Positions 8,252 through 16,467 of a stretch of 45,289 nucleotides of DNA are shown one piece after another. A program made the position numbers and the translations under genes. Numbering within the stretch: position 1 is the stretch's first letter; each line of letters starts with the position of its first letter. This DNA comes from Deltaproteobacteria bacterium (lineage in GTDB: Bacteria > Myxococcota_A > Polyangia > JACPQR01): NCBI GenBank assembly GCA_016190375.1, contig JACPQR010000001.1, positions 1 through 45,289 of the forward strand, in the 5' to 3' direction. The notes below the pieces were generated by a model. It saw only the letters and a program-made list of their open reading frames with translations. It did not search any database and was not told the origin of the DNA.

Positions 8252-8328
8252 CCCGGTCGACGGCTCGTGTGCGCGAGCGCGAGAACCACGATCTCGGCCA
8301 CGGCCAGGCGATGGATGCGGAGATTCAT
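8224..8328 (-). pseudogene. RelE/ParE-type toxin remnant with internal deletion
   Basis: A 34-codon frame starts at an ATG that overlaps the antitoxin stop by four bases (ATGA), the normal layout of these operons. The first 13 residues (MNLRIHRLAVAEI) match the typical toxin N-terminus. The next residues (VVLALAHTSRRPGY) match the typical C-terminal strand and tail. The 60 or so residues that should lie between, holding most of the fold, are absent, and the join is in frame. It is therefore probably an inactive toxin produced by an internal deletion. The coding end lies inside the 3' end of oxyR. Confidence 0.7.
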
Positions 8329-8564
8329 CGAGGCGTGCGGTCACTCCGGCGCCTTCGAACGTGCGCTCGGAACTCGTCGAGCGTCATCGTCTCGGCCCTG
8401 CCGGCGTCGACTTCTCCGCCACGACGCTCGATCTCCTCGTCCCAGGCCTGTGCGACCGCCGTCTCCGGCTCTCCGTCGAGGCTACGGAGGATCTCCAGCG
8501 CCAGACGCGCGCGTTCTTGGGCTGGCAGGCGCAGGATCTCGGCGAGCACGTCGGTCGAGAGCAT
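8325..8564 (-). CDS. Addiction-module antitoxin (RelB-like, TIGR02574 type)
   Basis: A 79-residue acidic/basic small protein starting MLSTDVLAEILRLPAQERA. It continues with LALEILRSLDGEPE and AQAWDEEIERRGGEVDAGRA, the pattern of the 'addiction module component' antitoxin family that pairs with RelE/ParE-like toxins. The family usually neutralises the toxin by wrapping it with its C-terminal helix. Its stop overlaps the start of a deleted toxin (8224-8328), so the module has probably lost its lethal function while the antitoxin frame is still open. It could persist as an orphan anti-toxin that protects against related modules. Confidence 0.85.
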   Translation of the reverse strand: MLSTDVLAEILRLPAQERARLALEILRSLDGEPETAVAQAWDEEIERRGGEVDAGRAETMTLDEFRAHVRRRRSDRTPR

Positions 8565-8725
8565 CGAGGAAGTCTAGCAGCTTCGTCAGGCCAAGGTAGC
8601 CATGGCAGCGGAAGAGCCTGAGAGCGGCCGAGTCGTTGCATCGAGACGAGGTCAGCACGGCTGAAGAGCACGCCGGCAATCGAGCAATGGCGCCGTGGGG
8701 CGCGACACGGTAGCATCCGGGTGCC

Positions 8726-11059
8726 TTGTCGGGTCCCGTGCTGATCCTCGACGCGACGCCCGAAGGGCCGGCGCTGTCGTCGGCGATTCGCGCGGCCGGC
8801 TATCTCGTCCTGCACGCCCGACCCGAGGACGGCGCCGCGCTCGCCGCGCTGCGCCGGCCGGCGCTCGTGGTCCTCGACGCGGACCAGCCCGAAGCGCTCT
8901 CGCTATGCGGGACGCTGCGTGGCTCGCCAACCAGCGCCAGCCTCCCGATCCTCCTCGTCGGCCGGGCAGGCGTCACGCTCCAGTCGACCGCCGACGCGAT
9001 CGTTCGTGGGGGAGACGCGTTCTTCCCGAGACCGGTCGATTCGAGTCGCCTCATACAGAAGCTGAGGACGTATCTCGGCGAGCCACCCGAGCCGCTGTCG
9101 CCGATGACGACCTCCGCCGGATCGATCGTGAGCTCGTCGATCGCCGTTGGTCCGACGCTGGCGCCGCGTGAGAAGACCTTCGTCTTGCCCGAGGGCGGAC
9201 CCGCTGCACCCGCGCCCCCGGCCACCGAGGCGGTGCCGGCAGGGCCCGAGCGCTCCGACGCGCCGGCGGCGCCGCCTGCCAGGCCCTCCGAGCCCGCGCC
9301 CGCGCCGGCCGCCGACCTGCCCCTGTCCACCGAGCTGCGTCGCGTCCTGTCCGACGTGGAGCAGCGTCTCTTCCCCGAATCTCCGCCGCTGTCGTTCCAG
9401 AGCCTCCCGTCCGAGGAGGACCTGGAGGCGTTCCTGCCGCCCGAGCTCGTGGACGAGCTCGCGCCGGGGCTCGGCGGCGACGACGATCCGAGCGTCGACA
9501 CGTTTGCGGGAGCATTCGAGACGGAGAGCTTCCAGCTCGGCCGCGCGGATCACTCGGTCGTCGTCTCGCGCGTGCAAGCGGCGGTCGAGGCTCCCGCTGC
9601 GCCGCCCGTCTCGGTGACGGAATTGCCTCCGCGTCCCGTACGGACCGAGCCCGTACCGCCGCCTTCTGCCGATCCGCCGTCCCCTGTTGCTGCGCCCGCC
9701 GGGGACTCCGCGACCCCCGACGCGCCGACGCCGTCGTCGGACGCGTTCGCCATGGGAGAAGCTCCGACTGGCCTGATGGTCACGCAGGCGCCCGCCTTCT
9801 GCGCGCCGCCACGCGTCTCCAGCATCCCACCGCCCGAGCCGGGCGCCCCCGCGCGGGTCACCATCCAGCCGCCGCGCGCCTCGAGCGTTCCGCCTCCCGA
9901 GATCGCCGGTGCCGCGCGGGCGACCATCCCTTCGCCGCCGCCCCGCGTCTCGAGCATGCCGCCGCCCGAGGTCGATCCGACGAGCGCGGCCGAAGGGACC
10001 CCGCGCCCGGTCCTGCGGCTGCGCGGGGCTGCCGCGACCGAGGGCGAGCTGCACGAGACGGACCTGCCCACGCTCCTCGCGGCCGCCTGGGCGGGGCGGC
10101 TGAGCGGTCGGTTGCAGCTCCAGCAGGGCGACGCCGAGAAGGTCGTGCACCTCTGGGGCGGCCAGGTCGCGCTGGTCACCTCGAACCTGCTCGAGGACCG
10201 GCTCGTCGAGGTCCTCTGGCGCGAGGGCCGCATCGCGCGACCGCAGTACGAGCAGGTACGGGCGATGATCGCGGCTAGCGGCCGCCGAGCCGGCGCGATC
10301 CTGGTCGAGCGGGGCGTCCTGCGGCACGAGGAGCTCTTCCCGATCGTCCGCCACCACTTCGAGGGGATCCTCTTCAGCATCTTCGCGTGGGAGCGTGGTC
10401 ACTGGTCCGTCGAGGGCGGAGCCCTCCCTCGCTCCGAACGGATCGTCATCGACCTGCCGACGCCCGCGTTGATCGTCGAAGGCCTGCGGCGAAAGCTTCG
10501 CCCGGAAGCGATGGCCCCGAAGCTCGGCGGCCCCTCGACCGTGCTCCGCCGGCGGGAGGTCGGCCTCTGCGAGCTCGAGGCGATCGGGCTCGTGCCGGAG
10601 GAGCTCGAGGCGCTCGCCCGCTGCGACGGCATGCGGCCTCTGTCGGAGGTGCTCGCGCCCGGCGCCGAGCTCGACCTCGGAGCGGCGCTCTACGGCCTCG
10701 TCGTCCTCGGCCACCTCGAGGTCGCCGCTCTGGACGAGGCACGTCCCGACGCCAGGGTCGCGCTGGAGCGCCAGGCCGGCCCGAGCGAGGTCGACCGCTC
10801 GCGGATCCTCGAGCGGCTTCGCCTCGCCCGCGTGGCCGACTACTTCTCCGTCCTCGGCCTCCCGCGTGGCGCGAGCGGATGGGAGATCCGCCGCGCGTAT
10901 CTGGACCTGCGCCGCGAGCTGGCGGCCGGGCGAGCCGTCGATCCGTCCATGGCCGACCTCTCGGACGGACTCGCCGAGCTGCGCGAGATGGTCGACGAGG
11001 CATACGAGATTCTTCGAGACCCCGAGCTCCGCGGCGCCTACGCCGCCCACTTGCCGTGA
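8726..11059 (+). CDS. Receiver-like + DUF4388 + J-like multidomain protein
   Basis: A 777-residue multidomain protein. Residues 1-115 resemble a response-regulator receiver (VLILDATPEG, PALVVLDADQP, PILLVGRAG) but without the full acidic pocket. A long Pro/Ala/Glu-rich linker (about 120-430) contains repeated VSSIPPPE/ASSVPPPE units. A DUF4388 (PATAN-like) domain begins near residue 438 (GELHETDLPTLLAAAW). The end (about 702-777, DYFSVLGLPRGAS...YEILRDPELRGAYAAHL) has the J-domain helix pattern but lacks the HPD motif that stimulates DnaK, so it is probably a protein-docking module. It starts at TTG 8726; a GTG at 8738 is possible. Role: likely signalling or complex scaffold. It lies just upstream of def and fmt. 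Confidence 0.85.
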   Translation: MSGPVLILDATPEGPALSSAIRAAGYLVLHARPEDGAALAALRRPALVVLDADQPEALSLCGTLRGSPTSASLPILLVGRAGVTLQSTADAIVRGGDAFFPRPVDSSRLIQKLRTYLGEPPEPLSPMTTSAGSIVSSSIAVGPTLAPREKTFVLPEGGPAAPAPPATEAVPAGPERSDAPAAPPARPSEPAPAPAADLPLSTELRRVLSDVEQRLFPESPPLSFQSLPSEEDLEAFLPPELVDELAPGLGGDDDPSVDTFAGAFETESFQLGRADHSVVVSRVQAAVEAPAAPPVSVTELPPRPVRTEPVPPPSADPPSPVAAPAGDSATPDAPTPSSDAFAMGEAPTGLMVTQAPAFCAPPRVSSIPPPEPGAPARVTIQPPRASSVPPPEIAGAARATIPSPPPRVSSMPPPEVDPTSAAEGTPRPVLRLRGAAATEGELHETDLPTLLAAAWAGRLSGRLQLQQGDAEKVVHLWGGQVALVTSNLLEDRLVEVLWREGRIARPQYEQVRAMIAASGRRAGAILVERGVLRHEELFPIVRHHFEGILFSIFAWERGHWSVEGGALPRSERIVIDLPTPALIVEGLRRKLRPEAMAPKLGGPSTVLRRREVGLCELEAIGLVPEELEALARCDGMRPLSEVLAPGAELDLGAALYGLVVLGHLEVAALDEARPDARVALERQAGPSEVDRSRILERLRLARVADYFSVLGLPRGASGWEIRRAYLDLRRELAAGRAVDPSMADLSDGLAELREMVDEAYEILRDPELRGAYAAHLP

Positions 11060-11095
11060 CCGGAGCCAGATGTTAGGAAACTCGGGCGTGCTCCA

Positions 11096-11662
11096 ATGGC
11101 GCTCCGAACGATCCTGAAGTACCCGGACAAGCGGCTTCGCGTGCCCGGAAAGCCCGTCGCCTCCGTCGAACCGGCTCTGGGAGCCTTGCTCGATGACATG
11201 GCGGAGACGATGTACGCGGCTCCGGGCGTGGGCCTGGCGGCGACCCAGATCGGCCTGGCGCTGCGGGTCTTCGTCCTGGATCTGCAGCAGAACGACGAGG
11301 CGGAGCGCGCAACCGGGCTGCAAGTGTTCATCAACCCGGAGATCCTCGAGCGCCGTGGCGAGGTCGTCTGGGAGGAGGGGTGCCTGTCGTTTCCCGGCAT
11401 CCACGAGGACATCCACCGCGACGGGTGGATCCGCGCGCGCGCCCTGGACCGGAGCGGGCAACCGTTCGAGGTCGAGGCGGAGGGGCTGTACGCCGTCGCG
11501 ATCCAGCACGAGATCGACCACCTGGACGGCGTTCTCTTGGTCGATCGAGTGAGCCTGCTCAAGAGGCGCTTCATCCATCGCAAGATGCTGAAGTGGCACC
11601 AGGCCGCTCAGCACAGGGAGTCTCACGAGGAGCCCGAGCCCCCCGGTCGGCCGGCTCTGTAG
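11096..11662 (+). CDS. def: Peptide deformylase
   Basis: A 188-residue metalloenzyme that removes the N-formyl group from new proteins. All three signature motifs are present: GVGLAATQIG, EEGCLSFPG (with the metal-binding Cys) and QHEIDHLDG (two metal-binding His and the catalytic Glu). The C-terminal extension after the last helix is hydrophilic. The ATG lies 36 bp after the upstream multidomain gene, and fmt begins 2 nt after its stop. This def-fmt pair handles removal and addition of the same formyl group and is a conserved arrangement. Confidence 0.97.
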   Translation: MALRTILKYPDKRLRVPGKPVASVEPALGALLDDMAETMYAAPGVGLAATQIGLALRVFVLDLQQNDEAERATGLQVFINPEILERRGEVVWEEGCLSFPGIHEDIHRDGWIRARALDRSGQPFEVEAEGLYAVAIQHEIDHLDGVLLVDRVSLLKRRFIHRKMLKWHQAAQHRESHEEPEPPGRPAL

Positions 11663-11664
11663 GG

Positions 11665-12597
11665 ATGCCCTTGCGAGTCGTCTTCTTCGGCACGCCGGAG
11701 ATCGCCGTGCCGACGCTCGCGAGGCTCGTCGAGATCGCGGACGTGAAGGCGGTGGTGGCACAGCCCGATCGCCCGAAGGGCCGCGGCCAGAAGCTCGCCG
11801 CGCCGCCCACGAAGGTACTGGCGAGCTTGACCGGCATTCCCGTCCTTCAGCCGCTGAAGATGAAGGACCCGGAGCTGTGGGCGCGCCTGGCCGCCTTCGA
11901 TGCGGATCTGTTCGTGGTCGTCGCGTACGGACGGATCCTCCCGCCGCAGATCCTGTCGATCCCCGGGCTGGGTTGCGTCAACGTGCACGCGTCGCTCCTG
12001 CCCCGCTATCGAGGTGCCGCGCCGATCCAGTGGGCGATCCTTCGCGGCGAGAAGGAGACCGGCGTCACCCTGATGCTCATGGACGAGGGCCTCGACACCG
12101 GTCCGATGCTGGCGCGCCGCAGTACGCCGATCGGTCCCGACGAGACCTCAGGCGAGCTCGGCGTGCGCCTGGGGCTTCTCGGCGCCCAGCTCGTGGCGGA
12201 CAGCCTGCCGGACATCGAGCACGGAAGGGCTCGGCCCGAGCCGCAGGACTCGTCGCTGGCGACCATGGCGCCGCTGCTCGAGAAGGCTCAGGGCAGGATA
12301 CGCTTCGAGGACACCGCGCAGCGGATCCACGATCACGTTCGGGCCCTGAACCCCTGGCCTGGAGCGTTCACGACCCTCGACGACCGCACCCTCAAGGTCC
12401 ATCGAACGCGGCCGGCGCCGGGTACGCCGGCGGACCTTCCGGGACGCGTCGTCGCGGCCGGCGGCGACGGCATCTGGGTGGCTTGCACAGACGGCGCCAT
12501 CGTCCTTCGCGAGGTCCAGCTCGAGGGAAAGAAGCGGATGTCGGCCGCCGAATTCGCCTCCGGCGCGAGGCTGAAGCAGGGACGGGCTCTTTACTGA
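11665..12597 (+). CDS. fmt: Methionyl-tRNA formyltransferase
   Basis: A 310-residue enzyme that formylates Met-tRNA for initiation, using 10-formyl-tetrahydrofolate. It starts MPLRVVFFGTPEIAVP at an ATG two bases after the def stop, with GTAGGG acting as the binding site. The catalytic segment NVHASLLPRYRGAAPIQWAI and the LDTGPML loop are intact, and the C-terminal tRNA-binding domain (VRALNPWPGAF...EGKKRMSAAEF) is complete. The frame stays open further upstream, but the family start and the binding site place it here. Its last 7 bases overlap the convergent SUMF1-like gene. Confidence 0.97.
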   Translation: MPLRVVFFGTPEIAVPTLARLVEIADVKAVVAQPDRPKGRGQKLAAPPTKVLASLTGIPVLQPLKMKDPELWARLAAFDADLFVVVAYGRILPPQILSIPGLGCVNVHASLLPRYRGAAPIQWAILRGEKETGVTLMLMDEGLDTGPMLARRSTPIGPDETSGELGVRLGLLGAQLVADSLPDIEHGRARPEPQDSSLATMAPLLEKAQGRIRFEDTAQRIHDHVRALNPWPGAFTTLDDRTLKVHRTRPAPGTPADLPGRVVAAGGDGIWVACTDGAIVLREVQLEGKKRMSAAEFASGARLKQGRALY

Positions 12598-13439
12598 GGA
12601 TCCCCCGCGCAGCGGAAGCCCGAGTAGCGGATGCGGAACGTGGGCGGGTGGTGGACGCGGTTCGTCGTCCTCAGGCCGGGGCCGCCGTAGTTCCAGGCTC
12701 CCCCTCTGAGGACGCGCTCGCAGGTCGTGGGGAGGGGGTTCGTGCCCGTGAGCCCTTCGAGGCCCTGGGCGCGCAGGCGAGCGTAGACCCGCACCGCCTC
12801 GTCGCACGTCGGTCCCGTCGGGTTCGCCGCAGGGGCGTCGCGGTAATACGTGGGGCCGTACACGTCGCTCACCCACTCCCATACGTTTCCGGCCTGGTCG
12901 AGCGCTCCGTAGGGACCGGCGCCCGCGGGCTTCGTCCCGACGTCGGTCGGGCCGCGATGCCGCGAGCCGAAGGTCGCGTGCGCATCGTCGGGGACAGGCT
13001 CGTCGCCCCAGGGGAACCGCCTCGCGTCCCCGCCCCGCGCGGCCTTCTCCCACTCGGCCTCCGTGGGCAGCCGGCCAGCCGCCCAGGCGCAGTAAGCGCC
13101 GGCGTCGAACCACGAGACGCCCACGACCGGCTTGCGCGCGCCCAGGGGCTCGGGGCCGAACCGCCGCGGCGAGCGGCACCGCTCGGCGGCCACGCACGAG
13201 GCGTAGTCCTCGTTCGAGACCTCGAGCCGGTCGATCGCGAACGCGCGCACCTCGACGCGGTGGGCCGGCCGCTCGTCGGCCTCGCCTCCCTCGTCGGCTC
13301 CCATCGTGAAGGCGCCCGCGGGAACCAGCACCCGATCGATCCGGGGCCGTGGCGCGGGGTCATCCGCCTGCGCGACGGCGAGCAGCGCCGCGAGCGAGCA
13401 GATCAGCGCCAGAGCCACGATCCGGATGCCGAGCCTCAT
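12591..13439 (-). CDS. Secreted SUMF1/formylglycine-enzyme-like protein
   Basis: A 282-residue protein with a signal peptide (LGIRIVALALICSLAALLAV, about residues 3-22) and a SUMF1/FGE fold. Landmarks are VLVPAGAFTMG, EVSNEDYASC, PVVGVSWFDAGAYCAW, LPTEAEWEKAARGG, AGNVWEWVSD, LRGGAWN and the ending YSGFRCAG. Related domains oxidise sulfatase cysteines in FGE, but many bacterial members act as binding domains or in other modifications. The conserved paired active-site cysteines of true FGE are not evident. It starts with an ATG overlapping the stop of the upstream DUF4388 gene (ATGA), so they form an operon. It is convergent with fmt. Confidence 0.88.
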   Translation of the reverse strand: MRLGIRIVALALICSLAALLAVAQADDPAPRPRIDRVLVPAGAFTMGADEGGEADERPAHRVEVRAFAIDRLEVSNEDYASCVAAERCRSPRRFGPEPLGARKPVVGVSWFDAGAYCAWAAGRLPTEAEWEKAARGGDARRFPWGDEPVPDDAHATFGSRHRGPTDVGTKPAGAGPYGALDQAGNVWEWVSDVYGPTYYRDAPAANPTGPTCDEAVRVYARLRAQGLEGLTGTNPLPTTCERVLRGGAWNYGGPGLRTTNRVHHPPTFRIRYSGFRCAGDPQ

Positions 13440-14491
13440 CGGATGAGCTGAGCCAGGAGGGCGACCACGACTCCGCCGATCGACGCGCCGAGGGCGATCC
13501 AGACCCAGACCGGCGTCTGGCTCGCGCGGCCTGGCGGTGTGTCCTGCGAAGTCGCCATCGACGGCGACTTCGCGTGAACGGCCTGCGCCCAGGGAGCCGT
13601 ATCCGCCATGCCGACGCCCGATGTCGCCGCAGCCTCCATCGACGGCGCGGTGTCGGCGAGCTCCACCGTGGCAGGCGCCGGCCGCGGCTCCCCGACGAGC
13701 TCCGCGGTCACGTCCTTGCGAGCATGACGCGTCGTCGAGGCGGCGGGCTCGGCGAGGGAAGTCTCCGGGACGATGTCCTCGAGGAAGTAGACCTGCACCG
13801 TCTGGTCCGCCCGCGGCGGGGGCGGCGGCTTCTTGCGCGTCACGAGCGGGATCGGCCGTTGCTGCGTGTCGGTCAGCTCGCGGACCTTCTGGGCTCTGTC
13901 GATGACCTTAGCCAGCGCGACCTGCACGACCCGCAGGAACTGGCCCGTCTCGTCGGCCACCGGCTCCTCGCGGGTTGCCTCGAAGAGCGGCCGAGCGGTG
14001 ACCTCGAACTCTCCGCTCGTCCACGCCCACGCCTCTTCCAGATCCGCGTCGGTCTTGCCGTCGACCTTGATCGTCGTCATCTGACCCGACTCGTAGAGGA
14101 CCTCGACTCGTCGCTTTCCGCTCGAGAGCCTCACCTCGCCGGACAGACCGGCCGCCTCGCAGAAGCGCAGCACGTCGGCCGGCCCGTGGTCGGCGATGAA
14201 GCCGCGGACGATCGGATCGTTCGACAGTCCGCCGTCGAGGTTGGGCATCTGCTGCCGGAGCGTGTAGCGGCCCGCGGTCAGCGCGAGGAACGCATCGAGC
14301 GGATCTGCCGCCGCGCCCTCGAGCGCGATGGTCTCGATCTCGCCGCCACGGAGCTGGAGGCTCCCGCCGAGCTTTCCGGCCGCGATCTCGATGAGGCCGG
14401 TGAACCGCTTCTCCTCGCACAGCTTGAGAAGATCGATCGGTCCCCGCTCGGCCAGCTCGCCATGCACGAGGGGGAACACGACCCGCATCAT
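13436..14491 (-). CDS. DUF4388 protein with C-terminal membrane anchor
   Basis: A 351-residue protein. The N-terminal DUF4388 region (about 1-90: ELAERGPIDLLKLCEEKRFTG...GGSLQLRGGEIE) is followed by a second similar region to about residue 180 (GPADVLRFCEAAGLSG...LYESGQMTTIK), suggesting a tandem pair. A linker rich in Pro, Ala and Glu follows. A single hydrophobic segment near residues 326-348 (VWVWIALGASIGGVVVALL) ends the chain, as in tail-anchored proteins. DUF4388 occurs in Myxococcota gliding and signalling proteins. It starts MM at 14491 (or 14488) and is coupled to the SUMF1-like gene by a 4-nt overlap. Confidence 0.85.
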   Translation of the reverse strand: MMRVVFPLVHGELAERGPIDLLKLCEEKRFTGLIEIAAGKLGGSLQLRGGEIETIALEGAAADPLDAFLALTAGRYTLRQQMPNLDGGLSNDPIVRGFIADHGPADVLRFCEAAGLSGEVRLSSGKRRVEVLYESGQMTTIKVDGKTDADLEEAWAWTSGEFEVTARPLFEATREEPVADETGQFLRVVQVALAKVIDRAQKVRELTDTQQRPIPLVTRKKPPPPPRADQTVQVYFLEDIVPETSLAEPAASTTRHARKDVTAELVGEPRPAPATVELADTAPSMEAAATSGVGMADTAPWAQAVHAKSPSMATSQDTPPGRASQTPVWVWIALGASIGGVVVALLAQLIR

Positions 14492-14541
14492 AGTGGAAAA
14501 GGCGGGAAGAGGGCCCCTTGGGTCGTGCTATCACTTCGCCC

Positions 14542-15096
14542 GTGGAGCGAGGCATCCCGTGCGGGACGTGCGGCGTCATGAACGAGCTGCACGAGCGCCT
14601 CTGCCGGGCATGCGGAGCGCCGGTCGGCGGCGGCATCAGCCTGCCGCCCGCCTCCTCGTCGATGGTCCGCGCGGGCCTGGTGATCCGGCACGGCGGCCTG
14701 CAGTGGCGCTGGGTCCTGCTCGGGACCCTGGTGACGCTCGGGATCTGCGGCATCGCCGCGGCCGCCACGGTCGCGGTCGCGGCGTCGGCCACGCTCCGCG
14801 GCGTCGCCGAGGACGAAGGCGCGGCAGAGAGCCTCCTCGTCACGGCGGGATGCGGCTTCCTCCTCGGCTTCTTCCTGGGAGGAGTGCTCGTGGGCCGGAT
14901 GTCGAAGGGCCGCACGATCGTCGAGCCCGGCCTGTCGGCCGTCCTCGCGGCCCTCGTGCTCCTCGGGCTCGCCGGCGTCCTCGACAGGGGCCTCACGCCA
15001 CTTCTCTGCGCGACACCGGTCCTGGCGCTTCTCTCGCTCGTCGGCGCCTGGCTGGGAGAGAAGTGGCAGGGAGCTCAGGATCCCAGCGGGTCCTGA
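14542..15096 (+). CDS. Zinc-ribbon membrane protein
   Basis: A 184-residue protein. The N-terminus has a zinc ribbon (CGTCGVMNELHERLCRAC, Cys-x2-Cys-x12-Cys-x2-Cys). Four hydrophobic segments follow between about residues 50 and 170 (VLLGTLVTLGICGI, LLVTAGCGFLLGFFLGG, LSAVLAALVLLGLAGV, LCATPVLALLSLVGAW). The GTG at 14542 was chosen because it sits just before the ribbon and leaves room for a promoter after the divergent gene at 14491; an in-frame TTG at 14518 is also possible. No specific family is recognised. The last 22 bases overlap the convergent Fe-S gene. Confidence 0.75.
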   Translation: MERGIPCGTCGVMNELHERLCRACGAPVGGGISLPPASSSMVRAGLVIRHGGLQWRWVLLGTLVTLGICGIAAAATVAVAASATLRGVAEDEGAAESLLVTAGCGFLLGFFLGGVLVGRMSKGRTIVEPGLSAVLAALVLLGLAGVLDRGLTPLLCATPVLALLSLVGAWLGEKWQGAQDPSGS

Positions 15097-16388
15097 ATCC
15101 GGGCGAGGGCCGCCCGCACGAACCGCGAGCGAACCTGCTCGCTCGCCAGCGCCCGCTCCGCCACCGGAAGCCTCTCGAGCGTCCGGAGGACCGCGTTCAG
15201 GAATCGCATGCCGCGGTTCGCTCCCTCGTCGAACAGGAGCTGCGCGAGCCGGCCGCGCTCGATCGACATCCGCACGCTTCGCTCGATGGCGTTGACCGGA
15301 ACGTGCGGCCGCTCGCTCCGCCGCACCATTCCCATCGCGTCCTTCTTGCATGCGCCCACGCAGACGCCGCAGCCGATGCAGCGCTCCTCGTCCACCACGG
15401 GGACGAGGGTGTTCTTGCGCTTCGCGGTGACGCGCTGAGCCGTCATCGTGATCGCGGTGATGGGGCACGCGCGCGAGCATCGCGAGCACCCGCTGCACTT
15501 GGCCGTGTCCGAGCGCGCGAGGAAGGCGGAGGGGTTGACGGCCTTCAGGCCCAGCTCGTTGATCGCCTGGAGCTGCCCGCAGCAGCAGCCGCAGCAGTTG
15601 CAGATCCAGGTGGGGTGGCCCTGGACGTTGTCGGCGAGCTGCACGAGACCGCTGCCGCGGGCCCTTGTCATGATGTCCATGGCCTCCGACCTCTCGATCG
15701 CGCGGCCGAACTTCCGGCGGATCACGAAATCCGCGCCCCCGTTGAGCGAAAGGCAGACCTCCATCGGCGCGTCGCAGGCCTCCTCGAGGTGCTCGGCCTT
15801 GTGGCGGCAGTAGCAGAGCGCGACGGACCACGCACGGGCGTCGCGGATGATGGCGGTGGCTCGCTCCCAGTCGAGGACCTCCGGCTGATCGCCGTCGAGC
15901 GCGGTCTCGGCGACAAGCGTCCGGCCGATCACGGTGTCGCCGCCGAACACCTCGCGCGCGAACGTGTCGTCGCCGTGCGTGTACGCTTCGAGCGCCTCGG
16001 CCATCCTCTTCTTCGGGATGCTGTCCTTCGCCCTCATCAGCGAGAACTCGAAGAACCCCACGACCGGCGGCGAGAGGAGGTAGCGTGTCTCGCCCGAGCG
16101 CGGGTGCACCAGGTCGAGGACGAGCCCCTTGTCGCACATCGCTTCGAGGCGAGGTACGAGCTCCGCCTGGCGTACGCCGAGCCGCCGGGCCAGGCGTTTC
16201 AGATCCGTCGGCGCTACCGGGAATCGCGCGGCCAGCGCGGCCTCCTCGGGCGAGTACAGGATCTCCAGGATCTCGCGGAAGCCCTCCCACGCACGCGGCT
16301 CGCGCGGACGGGGCATCGCGACCGGACCACCCTCGAGGCGGCGCAGCAGATCCCGGTACTCCTGCTTCAGATGTCCGAGGTGACCCAT
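15075..16388 (-). CDS. Double [4Fe-4S] ferredoxin-type protein with winged helix
   Basis: A 437-residue protein starting MGHLGHLKQEYRDLLRRL. The N-terminal part contains a winged-helix-like region (TDLKRLARRLGVRQAELVPRL). The middle has clustered cysteines (ALCYCRHK, CDAPMEVC, WICNCCGCCCGQL). Two classical [4Fe-4S] sites follow: CSGCSRCSRACP and CIGCGVCVGACKK. The architecture is known in deltaproteobacterial ferredoxin-like proteins annotated only as 4Fe-4S binding; a redox or sensor role is likely. The frame stays open upstream, but the start at 16388 matches the family and leaves a promoter gap with the divergent MBL-fold gene. Confidence 0.85.
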   Translation of the reverse strand: MGHLGHLKQEYRDLLRRLEGGPVAMPRPREPRAWEGFREILEILYSPEEAALAARFPVAPTDLKRLARRLGVRQAELVPRLEAMCDKGLVLDLVHPRSGETRYLLSPPVVGFFEFSLMRAKDSIPKKRMAEALEAYTHGDDTFAREVFGGDTVIGRTLVAETALDGDQPEVLDWERATAIIRDARAWSVALCYCRHKAEHLEEACDAPMEVCLSLNGGADFVIRRKFGRAIERSEAMDIMTRARGSGLVQLADNVQGHPTWICNCCGCCCGQLQAINELGLKAVNPSAFLARSDTAKCSGCSRCSRACPITAITMTAQRVTAKRKNTLVPVVDEERCIGCGVCVGACKKDAMGMVRRSERPHVPVNAIERSVRMSIERGRLAQLLFDEGANRGMRFLNAVLRTLERLPVAERALASEQVRSRFVRAALARIQDPLGS

Positions 16389-16467
16389 GGCTGGCACTGT
16401 AGCGAAACCACCTCGCGGGGTCACGCCGGACCTTGTCGCCCCTCGCTCGCGTGATTCGTTTGTCGGC

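Noticed and set aside
8903..11761. Very long open frame on the minus strand (over 900 codons)
   Set aside because: It lies opposite the receiver-DUF4388 protein and def, is full of Arg/Gly-rich low-complexity sequence, and has no recognisable domain; it is a shadow of high G+C codon use.
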